From an uncultured bacterium (GTDB lineage Bacteria > CSSED10-310 > CALFER01), in the NCBI GenBank assembly GCA_937951895.1, contig CALFER010000058.1, forward strand, positions 1-39,440: 39,440 nt of DNA. Reading direction: 5' to 3'. This document shows positions 17,152-25,367 of this stretch, piece after piece. The notes below the pieces were generated by a model, which saw only the letters and a list, made by a program, of their open reading frames with translations, ran no database searches and was not told the origin of the DNA. A program made the position numbers and the translations under genes. The number at the start of each line of letters is the position of its first letter. Positions within the stretch are counted from its first letter, which is position 1.

Positions 17152-17997
17152 ATGAAGCAAATCGGAATCCTGCTCTCGATCCTGATCCTGGCGCTCGGAT
17201 CGGTCTGCGCACAGGATACGAAACCCGCCATGGAATCGGCGGTTCAACCGGATGCCGCAACCCCGTTCATCACTCTGGCGACGACCACCAGCACTGAAAA
17301 TTCGGGGCTACTGGCCTATCTGAATCCCCTGTTCACGAAGGAAACCGGCATCGATGTCCGTGTGGTTGCAAAAGGCACCGGCGCGGCACTGGAATCCGCC
17401 CGCAACGGCGATGCCGATATCGTCATGGTCCACAGTCTCAGGGACGAAGAAAAATTCGTGGCGGACGGTTTCGGCCTGAAGCGGCTCCCGCTCATGCACA
17501 ACGATTTCATTCTCGTCGGACCCGAATCGGATCCTGCCCGTATTAAGGGACTCACGATTACCGATGCATTCAAAAAACTCGCGGATTCAAAGCAGCCCTT
17601 CGTTTCGCGCGGAGACAATTCCGGCACGCATGTCAAGGAAATCGAGATCTGGGAGTCGATCAGCATCAAGCCCGAAGGCGACTGGTATCTGTCGATCGGG
17701 CAGGGTATGAGCAAGGCTCTGATCATGGCGGGTGAAAAAACCGGATATACGCTTGCGGACCGAGGCACTTTTCTGTCGATGCAGGACAAGATCCCCCTGA
17801 AGATTCTCAGCGAGGGTGCGCCGATTCTGGCCAATCCTTACTCGATCATCGTCGTGAACCCCGACAAACACCCGCATGTCAAGGTCGATCAGGCGAAGAA
17901 GTATGCGGAGTGGCTCCTGTCCGAAAAAGGGCAGAAGGCGATCGAAGGTTTCAAGGTGGCCGGTCAGACGCTCTTCTTCCCCGACAATCTGAAATAA
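17152..17997 (+). CDS. tupA: tungstate/molybdate ABC transporter substrate-binding protein
   Basis: The 281-residue protein has a signal peptide (IGILLSILILALGSVCA) and the TupA/PstS-like hallmark TLATTTSTENSGLL, whose Thr/Ser residues bind the oxyanion. Further signatures are KGTGAALESARNGDADIVMVHS, MHNDFILVGP, FVSRGDNSGTHVKE and GYTLADRGTFL. It would bind tungstate (or molybdate) in the periplasm. The ATG at 17152 has GGAGG with a seven-base spacer; the frame is open upstream into the repeat array, but that part is not protein-like. It leads tupA-tupB-tupC, and the adjacent cofactor genes fit a Mo/W role. Confidence 0.93.
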   Translation: MKQIGILLSILILALGSVCAQDTKPAMESAVQPDAATPFITLATTTSTENSGLLAYLNPLFTKETGIDVRVVAKGTGAALESARNGDADIVMVHSLRDEEKFVADGFGLKRLPLMHNDFILVGPESDPARIKGLTITDAFKKLADSKQPFVSRGDNSGTHVKEIEIWESISIKPEGDWYLSIGQGMSKALIMAGEKTGYTLADRGTFLSMQDKIPLKILSEGAPILANPYSIIVVNPDKHPHVKVDQAKKYAEWLLSEKGQKAIEGFKVAGQTLFFPDNLK

Positions 17998-18003
17998 TCC
18001 GGG

Positions 18004-18663
18004 ATGATTCCGTCCGACCCCATTGCGGGCGCGATCCGCGTATCGCTTGAAGTTTCCATCGTCTCGCTGGCTCTGGCCGCCCTGCCCGGCATCGGGAGCG
18101 GACTGGCGCTCGGGATCGAGCGATTTCGCGGCCGAGGCGCGCTCGTGTCGATCCTCTACACCGCGCTCGCGTTTCCCACCGTCGTCGTCGGGCTGTTCGT
18201 CTACTTTCTGCTCAGCCGTTCCGGCCCCTTCGGCAGCCTGGGCCTCCTTTACACGAAAACCGCCATGGTGATCGGTCAGACGATCCTGATCGCCCCGATC
18301 CTCTCGACCTTCACACTCAGCGCCGTCAAGCGTCTCGACCCCGCACTCACCCTGACCGCCCGCTCGCTCGGCGCCTCCCGTCTCCGCCTCTATCTGACAC
18401 TCGCCCGCGAAGCCCGCTTCGGCATTCTCGCGGCCCTGATCGCCTCGTTCGGCCGGGCGATCTCCGAAGTCGGCGTATCGATGATACTCGGCGGCAACAT
18501 CGCCGGCCACACTCGCACGATGACCACCGTGATTGCGCTGGAACACGACAAGGGGCAGTTTCGCGAAGCCATGATTCTCGGCGCCCTCCTCCTCGCGATC
18601 TCTCTGTGTATCAACATCGGTTTCCATGTGCTGCAGCGCGACTCCGAGCATCGCGATGACTGA
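18004..18663 (+). CDS. tupB: tungstate/molybdate ABC transporter permease
   Basis: The 219-residue integral membrane protein has about five hydrophobic helices and the permease EAA-like loop (ARSLGASRLRLYLTLAREARFGILAALIASFGRAISEVG) that docks onto the ATPase. Length and sequence fit TupB (about 220-230). It starts six bases after tupA stops, and its last eight bases overlap the start of the ATPase gene. Confidence 0.92.
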   Translation: MIPSDPIAGAIRVSLEVSIVSLALAALPGIGSGLALGIERFRGRGALVSILYTALAFPTVVVGLFVYFLLSRSGPFGSLGLLYTKTAMVIGQTILIAPILSTFTLSAVKRLDPALTLTARSLGASRLRLYLTLAREARFGILAALIASFGRAISEVGVSMILGGNIAGHTRTMTTVIALEHDKGQFREAMILGALLLAISLCINIGFHVLQRDSEHRDD

Positions 18664-19663
18664 TATGCCAACTTTCCCCGCGATCCGGATCGAACACCTC
18701 ACCGTGCACTTCGGCGACCGTCTCGTGCTCGATATCCCGGACCTCGCGATCGACCGGGGTCGCATCACCGTGCTGTTCGGTCCCAACGGATCGGGCAAAA
18801 CCACGCTGCTCCATGTCCTGGCCGGTCTGCTGGTTCCTTCATCCGGCCGCATCGTGCCCGGTGACGCGCTCGTTCCCCTCCCCGACCACACGGGCATCGT
18901 GCTGCAGCGGCCCGTTCTGTTCGCCGGTTCGGTCCAGTCGAACGTCGAATACGGGTTGCGCTGTCGGGGTGTGCCGGCGGCCGAGCGCGCGCTCCGAGTC
19001 ACCCGCGTCCTGGAATGGCTCGGGATCGACCACAAGCGGCAAGCCACGCGGCGAAAGCTGTCGGGCGGGGAAATCCAGCGGACGGCGATTGCGCGCACGC
19101 TGGCGCTCGAACCCCATCTCCTTCTTCTGGATGAGGCGTTCTCGCATCTCGATCCGGAGGGTTCCCGCGTGCTCTCGGGTGTGTTGCTCGAGTTGCGTGA
19201 GGCGGGGAGTACGATCATGCTCGCGACGCACGATATCTCGGGGGGCCTCGCGATCGCCGACCGCACCGTGGCGCTCGAATCGGGTCGGATCCAGCCGCAT
19301 GCCGCGTTGAATGCGGTGCGCGGCATCAGTGTGCGTGAGAACGGACGATGGCTGTTCCGGATCCGGGAAGGGTTGGACATCGAGCACACCGTGGCGGTCG
19401 AGGGGCGCGGGATTGCCTCGATCGATGCCTCGGATATCACGCTCAGCCGTGAGATCCACGAATCCAGCGCCCGGAATCGGCTCCGGGGGGCGATCGTCTC
19501 GTTGCGGGAGATCTCGGGGGTGGTGCGGGTCGGTATCGGGATCGATGCGGGGGTGGTGTTCGAAGCGATCGTGACGGTGCACTCCGCCCGCGAAATGGCT
19601 CTCGGGATCGGCGATACGATCGTGCTGACGTTCAAGGCATCCTCGGTGCGGGTATCCGTGTGA
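18656..19663 (+). CDS. tupC: tungstate/molybdate ABC transporter ATP-binding protein with C-terminal oxyanion-binding-like domain
   Basis: From the ATG at 18656 the protein has 335 residues. The ABC domain has Walker A GPNGSGKTTL, a Q-loop (TGIVLQRPVLF), signature LSGGEIQRTAIAR, Walker B HLLLLDEAFSHLD and switch His in MLATHDIS. The last 120 residues include a Mop/TOBE-like segment (SARNRLRGAIVSLREISGVVRVGIG … FEAIVTVHSAREMALGIGDTIVLTFKASSVRVSV) of the kind that binds molybdate or tungstate in ModC and can give feedback inhibition. The start overlaps tupB by eight bases; an alternative ATG lies nine bases on. Confidence 0.92.
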   Translation: MTDMPTFPAIRIEHLTVHFGDRLVLDIPDLAIDRGRITVLFGPNGSGKTTLLHVLAGLLVPSSGRIVPGDALVPLPDHTGIVLQRPVLFAGSVQSNVEYGLRCRGVPAAERALRVTRVLEWLGIDHKRQATRRKLSGGEIQRTAIARTLALEPHLLLLDEAFSHLDPEGSRVLSGVLLELREAGSTIMLATHDISGGLAIADRTVALESGRIQPHAALNAVRGISVRENGRWLFRIREGLDIEHTVAVEGRGIASIDASDITLSREIHESSARNRLRGAIVSLREISGVVRVGIGIDAGVVFEAIVTVHSAREMALGIGDTIVLTFKASSVRVSV

Positions 19664-19706
19664 CCGCCGCGCAGGCGCGGGGTCTGGATCCGATGGCTCC
19701 GGCGAT

Positions 19707-19735
19707 TTGACATTTCACTCGGACTCGCTTATATT
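19707..19735 (+). promoter_or_regulatory. strong sigma70-type promoter of the GEVED-domain gene
   Basis: A perfect TTGACA (19707-19712) and TATATT (19730-19735, five of six) are spaced by the optimal 17 bases. Transcription would start near 19742, giving a leader of about 87 bases. Confidence 0.75.
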
Positions 19736-19828
19736 TAGACCATATAGAGATTCGCTCTCTTTCGCATCGAACACGGAGCGGGCATGGGGTCCGCTTTAGA
19801 TATTAAGACAACCGACTGGAGGTGTGCC

Positions 19829-22318
19829 ATGATGCGGAAGATCATCGGAGCGATCGCTTGTTTCCTTTGTTTTTCAACTACATACGGACAGTTCCCGGTG
19901 CCGGTGGACGGTGCCATGAGCAGTGAATGGGAGGCGACCGGGTTCAACAACGGCCGGCGGATGGTGAGGGACGCGGACGGGTATTTTCACGTCGTGTTCC
20001 ACAGCCAGTCCGCTCCGGTCATGGTCCCGGGCAACCCCGCGATCGCGCCCTTTCGACCGGCGGGTATCTATTATACGCACAGTCTTGCGCCGGCAGACGG
20101 AATGAACCCGAACCCGCCGCCCTGGACGCCCGCCCATTGGGCGCCTCCGATGGCCGTCGCCGGGACGGACTCGGATTTCGTGGACGACCGGTATCCGTCG
20201 ATCGCGATCGAATATGACGCGGATCCCCTCAACCCGCAGTTTCCGCTTTCGAACGATCGCCTTCATGTCGTCTGGCAGCGGGAGAGCATGGAGGGGGGGG
20301 TGTATGACATTGCCTACTCGACACGCCCCAATGAACCCGCGCCGCCTCCGGATCAGACCGGATGGGAAGTTTCCCCGGGCGGTCTGGCGGGGTGGCGGTG
20401 GCTGTACCAGAGCTTCATGGAGGGACGAAACAGTCTCGTGCCGGCGATCTGCGTCGGAACGAACAATGCGGTGCATGTAGTCTGGCAGGAGGAAAACTAT
20501 CTGTCGCCGGACGGTTCGACCTTCTACAGTGAAATTCTCTACAAAGGTTCACCCTGGGGCAGCTGGATGAATCCATTCATGTTCGACGACAATGTATCCG
20601 CGCTTGTCGACGGTAATCCGATGCTGGACACGACGAACTCGCAGATGCCGAGCATCGCATGTTCGCATGAGCTCCCGTCGGATTTTCTCTATCTGTCCGA
20701 TGTGTTCGTGACATGGAACGATGATTTCGTCGCGCCGGGGAGCCCCAATCCGGCACCTCCGCATATCTGGCTCTCGGTCAATCTCATGGCCGGTCAACCC
20801 GGAAGCTGGAACAACCCGCAGGACGTGTCTGCGGCGGCGGGCACGGGCGCTGACGGATATCCGAACATCGCTGTTTCGCGCATCAACAATCTCGATCATA
20901 TCGTCTACATGACCGAAGTGGGGCAGAACGATCCGGACGGATATGCGCCGGGGCGCGGGAACTACTCGCCCGGCGTCAATCCCCTCGGACTGTTCCCCCA
21001 GAGCTCGTTCCCGGGCCCCGATCCGGGGATGTACGGCACACGAATGAACGGGATTCACTATGCCTGCATGGGTGCACTGTTCTTTAATCGCGTGGACGAC
21101 ATGATGTACGATTCCGAGTTCCCGACCATCTCATGTGACATGATTATGATGATGCATGTGACCTGGCAGTCCTGGAACACGATGGACTATGAAATCGCCG
21201 AGGATTTTTCGCCGGTTCCCATCGGCTCGTGGATGCCGGATCAGTTCCTCTCCGATCCGGATGCGGACGACCTGTTCCCGAATCAGGCGTTCAAGAAAGT
21301 GGGGATGTATCCCGGCGGAGGTCGCGATCTGGTCTGGACCCGTATTTCTGCCGGCCATGGTCCGATGGCGGCAATGCAACCGATGCCAAAGCCGATCTAC
21401 TTCTCGGGAACGTCCATCTACAGCAACCCGCTGCCGCAGACTCCGACTCCCACCGCAACGATTCCTTTCACACCGACTCCGACGGAAACCCCCACGGGAG
21501 AACCGACCGAGCCGCCTCCGTTTGCTGAATTCGGTGACGCTCCGGACAGCACCAAAGCGCTGATGATCGCCTATCCGGTGTCCGGTGTGCAGGCGCATTT
21601 CCCGACCCAGTACAACACACTGTTCGGAATCGGGTCGCCATTCGGCGCGAATCATCTCGATACAGCCCACACACTTTATATTTCCTTCCCGGGAATTCAA
21701 CCGACATACGAGATGGATGCGGACGATATGATGACCGATCAGGACGGCCCGATGCAGCCCAACATCAATCCCCCGACGGGAAACTTCTGCGACAATGATT
21801 CGATTGTCGTCGGAGGCGATGATGGGGCCGCATTCGCATGGGGAGCCGGTTCGACCGTTACGGTCAATATCGTGTCCATGGGCCCGCCGGCGATCATGAA
21901 TGTGCTGTTCGACATCAATCGGGACGGGGACTGGGCGGATCCCGGCGAATGGGTCGTGCAGAACCAAGGCCCCTTTGCTCCGGGACTGGCTGTCCTGGCT
22001 GTGGCATATCCGGGCCCCGGTCCGATGTGGATCCGGGTGACCGTGACGGATATCCCCATCACGCATGTGACGCCCTGGGATGGAACGAGTCCGATGCCGG
22101 GGAGTTTTTTCCTGGGTGAAACCGAAGATTACTTCCTGGATGTTCCCGAGATTCCTGCGACGCCGACGCCGACAGCTACACCGACTCCGACAGCGACTCC
22201 AACCGCAACCCCGACAGCGACGCCGCTGCCCGTCCCGGTACAATCCCCTGCCGGCATCACCCTGACTCTCCTCATCCTGTCGCTCGCTCTGCTTCTCGGA
22301 ACCCGTTCGAAGAAGTAG
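19829..22318 (+). CDS. large secreted protein with GEVED domain, Thr/Pro linkers and C-terminal anchor
   Basis: The product has about 829 residues. A signal peptide (MMRKIIGAIACFLCFSTTYG) precedes about 520 residues of probable beta-propeller-like repeats (recurring HVVWQRE, HVVWQEE, HVTWQSW and YPSIAIEYD strands). A Thr/Pro linker near residue 540 leads to a GEVED-type beta domain (FGDAPD … GDDGAAFAWG … FDINRDGDWADPGEW … GETEDYFLDV). A second linker of repeated PTAT follows, and the protein ends in a hydrophobic helix (ITLTLLILSLALLLG) plus RSKK, a membrane or sorting-type anchor. Double ATG at 19829/19832 with GGAGG in place. A cell-surface role is likely; ligand and enzyme activity are unknown. 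Confidence 0.88.
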   Translation: MMRKIIGAIACFLCFSTTYGQFPVPVDGAMSSEWEATGFNNGRRMVRDADGYFHVVFHSQSAPVMVPGNPAIAPFRPAGIYYTHSLAPADGMNPNPPPWTPAHWAPPMAVAGTDSDFVDDRYPSIAIEYDADPLNPQFPLSNDRLHVVWQRESMEGGVYDIAYSTRPNEPAPPPDQTGWEVSPGGLAGWRWLYQSFMEGRNSLVPAICVGTNNAVHVVWQEENYLSPDGSTFYSEILYKGSPWGSWMNPFMFDDNVSALVDGNPMLDTTNSQMPSIACSHELPSDFLYLSDVFVTWNDDFVAPGSPNPAPPHIWLSVNLMAGQPGSWNNPQDVSAAAGTGADGYPNIAVSRINNLDHIVYMTEVGQNDPDGYAPGRGNYSPGVNPLGLFPQSSFPGPDPGMYGTRMNGIHYACMGALFFNRVDDMMYDSEFPTISCDMIMMMHVTWQSWNTMDYEIAEDFSPVPIGSWMPDQFLSDPDADDLFPNQAFKKVGMYPGGGRDLVWTRISAGHGPMAAMQPMPKPIYFSGTSIYSNPLPQTPTPTATIPFTPTPTETPTGEPTEPPPFAEFGDAPDSTKALMIAYPVSGVQAHFPTQYNTLFGIGSPFGANHLDTAHTLYISFPGIQPTYEMDADDMMTDQDGPMQPNINPPTGNFCDNDSIVVGGDDGAAFAWGAGSTVTVNIVSMGPPAIMNVLFDINRDGDWADPGEWVVQNQGPFAPGLAVLAVAYPGPGPMWIRVTVTDIPITHVTPWDGTSPMPGSFFLGETEDYFLDVPEIPATPTPTATPTPTATPTATPTATPLPVPVQSPAGITLTLLILSLALLLGTRSKK

Positions 22319-22336
22319 CCACGATTTCGCCGGTCA

Positions 22337-22360
22337 CGGGCCTCCGGACGCGGAGGCCCG
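22337..22360 (+). terminator. hairpin downstream of the GEVED-domain gene
   Basis: A perfect ten-base stem, CGGGCCTCCG with CGGAGGCCCG, closes a four-base GACG loop 18 bases after the stop codon. No U-rich tail follows, so it is a terminator-like or transcript-stabilising hairpin rather than a classical intrinsic terminator. Confidence 0.6.
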
Positions 22361-22414
22361 TTGCAGGGCGGTGCTGCCTTGACAATTGTCGAGACGTGCC
22401 GCAGATTACCCCTC

Positions 22415-25360
22415 ATGAATTCCGATCCGGTCCGTCGCAGTGATCTCGAGATATTCCATGATTTGATGCGCTACAAGGTCCGCGAGGTTCTTCTGGTGTC
22501 GACGCGGTACGACGCCTTCATTCTCGAAGAGGAAGGCAAGATCTCGGAACGCATCTTCGACACCTACTACCAACTGAATCTGACCAACGCCCCATATATC
22601 ACCAATGTTTCTTCCGGCGAACGCGCGCTCGGGAAACTCCGCACGCATAAATATGATCTCGTGGTTCTGATGATGGGCCTCGAGGACATGAATCCGTTCG
22701 ATCTCAGCTTGAAAATCCGGACGATCAACTCGAAAATTCCGATTCTGCTGCTGCTCAAGGACAACAGTGAGGTCGCGGCCGTCCGGGATCGACCCGATCT
22801 CAATGGGCGGTTCGACAATATCTTCGTCTGGAACGGTGACAGCCAGATGTTTCTGGCGATGATCAAATACATTGAGGACACGATCAATGTGAGTCGGGAT
22901 ACGCGGATCGGGCTGGTCCGCGTGATTCTGCTCGTCGAGGATTCCATTCAATACTATTCACGCTATCTGCCGACGTTGTATGCCGAGATCATCAAGCAGA
23001 CGCAGAAGTTGATGACGGATGAAAAACTCGACGAACGCCGCCGGTTGCTCCGGATGCGCGCCCGCCCCAAAGTCCTGCTCGCGCGCTCATACAACGATGC
23101 GATCGATCTGATCCGGGCCTACCGCGAGTATCTCCTCTGCGTCATTTCGGACGTGCAGTATCCGAAAGACGGTGTTCTCGATGATGATGCCGGCATTCAT
23201 CTGATCCGCCACGTCCGCGATGTCGTCGATGTTCCGGTCGTCCTCCAGTCGTCGGAAACCGTCAACCGGGATCGCGCCCTTCAACTCGGCGCCGCCTTCA
23301 TCGATAAAAACTCGAACAGCCTCGCCAGAGATCTCCAGGATTTCATCTTCAATTATCTGGGGTTCGGCGATTTTGTCTTCACCGACGCCGCCGGCGCTCG
23401 GCACGGATCAGCTGGTTCGCTCGATGAGATCGCCCGCATCCTGCCTTCGATCCCGATCGATTCGGTGCTGTTCCATGCGCATCGGAATCACTTTTCGGCG
23501 TGGCTCATGGCGCGCGGCGAAATCCAGATCGCCAAGAAACTCAAACCGATTCAGATCTCGGATTTCAAATCCCCGGAAGAACTCCGCACCTATCTGATCT
23601 CGATCTTCCAGACCGTTCATCTCGATCAGATTCGAGGACGGATCATCGAATTCGATGAGACACTCGTCGGGAATGATCATTACATTCTGCGGCTTGCGGA
23701 AGGGTCCTTGGGCGGCAAGGGCCGGGGAATCGCGTTCGTCAACCGGCTGCTGCAGGAATCGGCGTCGACCGGAGGTTTTGCGAAGAACGTGTCGGTGCGC
23801 ATTCCGCTCACTGCGATAGTCGGTACGGCCGAATTCGATCGATTCATCGAGAGAAACGGGTTGGCCGACTGTTATTGGCTCGACGAGGAACAGGTCATGC
23901 GCCGGTTCGACACCGCGACGCTCTCCCCGGAACTCGAAACCCGGCTCGCAAGCTGGCTGGACCGCATCCGCGTCCCCCTCGCTGTCCGTCCGTCCGGCCT
24001 CTTCGAAGACTCCATTTCGCAACCCTTCTCCGGCATGTATCCAACCTATCTGCTTCCCAACAACGAGCCCGATCCCGCCGTGCGGCTCGACCGCATGTTT
24101 CGCGCGATCAAGTGGATCTTCGCGTCCGTTTTCAGCCGGCAGGCGCGGCAATATTTCGAGTCGCTGAATTACAAGATCGAGCAGGAGAAGATGGCGGTCG
24201 TGATTCAGACGCTCATCGGTCGGGCGCATGACGATCGATTCTATCCGGATTTCTCCGGTGTGGCACAGTCCCATAACTTTTATCCGTTTTCGTATCTCAG
24301 ACCGGCGGATGGACTGGCTGTCTGCGCCGTCGGCTTGAGCCGGTACATTGCCGAGGGTCAGAAGGCTTTCCGATTCTGTCCCCGCTACCCGAAACTCGAT
24401 TTTCTGACGACTGAGGACAAACTCCGGGATCTGCAGAGCTGGTTCTATGCGCTCGATCTGCGGAACGCGTCACTGGATTATTCGAAAGGCGAGAACGCGA
24501 CGCTCGTTTCACCCGATCTCACGGATGCCGAACGCGATGGTGTGCTCGCGTCGATCGCCTCGACCTGGGATGAGGGGAACGGACGGATCGAGCCGGGGAT
24601 ATACATATCCGGGCCGAGAGTGGTCGATTTCGCGCCGATTCTCAAGTACGACGCATTCCCGCTTGCCTCGACACTGGAAACGCTGCTCGACAGCATCCAC
24701 GCCGGGCTGAACTCGCCTCTCGAAATGCGATTTGCGGTGAATATGGATGAGCGTGACGAAGGAAGACCCGTGCTGTATGTGCTCCAGATCAACCGGCTGA
24801 TCAGGGAGGCCGAGGCATGTACGGTCGACCTGGAGGAAAGCTCGCGGGAGAGCGTCCTGATCCATACGCGACGCAGCATGGGAAACGGGCGGATATGCGA
24901 TCTGACGGATATCCTTTTCGTCGTGCCGGATCGATTTGACAATACCTGTACCGAGGAGATGGCTGTTGAGATCGAAGCCTTCAATCAGCGGATGCGATCA
25001 GTGAACCGGAAGTATCTTCTCATCGGACCGGGGCGATGGGGAACCCGCGACCGGTTTCTGGGTATCCCCGTCATCTGGCCGCAGATTTCAAATGCCCGGA
25101 TCATCGTCGAAGTCGGTCTGGAGGATTTCCAGGTCGATGCGTCGTTCGGATCGCATTTCTTCCATAACATCACATCGATGAATATCGGCTACTTCAGCGT
25201 GCCGTTCGGGACGGACTCGGCCGGGATCGATTGGAACTGGCTCCGCGGGCAGCCGGTCGAATCCGCCGGCCGCTTCATCTCCCATGTCAGATTGACGCGA
25301 CCCCTGAGTATCATCATGGATGGCCGTACCGGACACTCGATCATCTTCAAAGGCGACTGA
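22415..25360 (+). CDS. two receiver-like domains fused to a PPDK/PEP-synthase N-terminal-type domain (paralog 1)
   Basis: From the ATG at 22415 the protein has about 981 residues. Residues about 20-160 form a degenerate receiver-like domain (VREVLLVSTRYDAF … YDLVVLMMGLEDMNP, no acceptor Asp in the usual place). Residues about 168-320 form a second receiver with Glu175/Asp176, Asp246 (CVISDVQY), Ser279-Ser280 and Lys298. A linker with FHAHRNHFSAWLMARGEI follows. An ATP-grasp-like PPDK_N domain has GGKGRGIAF at 433 and AVRPSGLFEDS near 524. The C-terminus carries LLIGPGRWGTRDRFLGIPV and FGSHFFHNITS. There is no phosphohistidine TSHA motif and no PEP/pyruvate barrel, so full PEP synthase activity is unlikely. 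The start lacks a clear ribosome site. Function is unknown. Confidence 0.88.
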   Translation: MNSDPVRRSDLEIFHDLMRYKVREVLLVSTRYDAFILEEEGKISERIFDTYYQLNLTNAPYITNVSSGERALGKLRTHKYDLVVLMMGLEDMNPFDLSLKIRTINSKIPILLLLKDNSEVAAVRDRPDLNGRFDNIFVWNGDSQMFLAMIKYIEDTINVSRDTRIGLVRVILLVEDSIQYYSRYLPTLYAEIIKQTQKLMTDEKLDERRRLLRMRARPKVLLARSYNDAIDLIRAYREYLLCVISDVQYPKDGVLDDDAGIHLIRHVRDVVDVPVVLQSSETVNRDRALQLGAAFIDKNSNSLARDLQDFIFNYLGFGDFVFTDAAGARHGSAGSLDEIARILPSIPIDSVLFHAHRNHFSAWLMARGEIQIAKKLKPIQISDFKSPEELRTYLISIFQTVHLDQIRGRIIEFDETLVGNDHYILRLAEGSLGGKGRGIAFVNRLLQESASTGGFAKNVSVRIPLTAIVGTAEFDRFIERNGLADCYWLDEEQVMRRFDTATLSPELETRLASWLDRIRVPLAVRPSGLFEDSISQPFSGMYPTYLLPNNEPDPAVRLDRMFRAIKWIFASVFSRQARQYFESLNYKIEQEKMAVVIQTLIGRAHDDRFYPDFSGVAQSHNFYPFSYLRPADGLAVCAVGLSRYIAEGQKAFRFCPRYPKLDFLTTEDKLRDLQSWFYALDLRNASLDYSKGENATLVSPDLTDAERDGVLASIASTWDEGNGRIEPGIYISGPRVVDFAPILKYDAFPLASTLETLLDSIHAGLNSPLEMRFAVNMDERDEGRPVLYVLQINRLIREAEACTVDLEESSRESVLIHTRRSMGNGRICDLTDILFVVPDRFDNTCTEEMAVEIEAFNQRMRSVNRKYLLIGPGRWGTRDRFLGIPVIWPQISNARIIVEVGLEDFQVDASFGSHFFHNITSMNIGYFSVPFGTDSAGIDWNWLRGQPVESAGRFISHVRLTRPLSIIMDGRTGHSIIFKGD

Positions 25361-25367
25361 CGGAGCA

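Noticed and set aside
19667..19680. Terminator after tupC (CCGCGC/GCGCGG)
   Set aside because: Six-base stem with a two-base loop and no U tract; could be chance in GC-rich DNA.
17587..19713. 708-codon frame antisense to tupABC
   Set aside because: The three plus-strand genes have full family motifs and overlapping starts. The antisense translation is low-complexity Ser/Arg.
22415..25360. Genuine PEP synthase or pyruvate phosphate dikinase
   Set aside because: No phosphohistidine TSHA motif and no PEP/pyruvate barrel; the C-terminus is a different domain.
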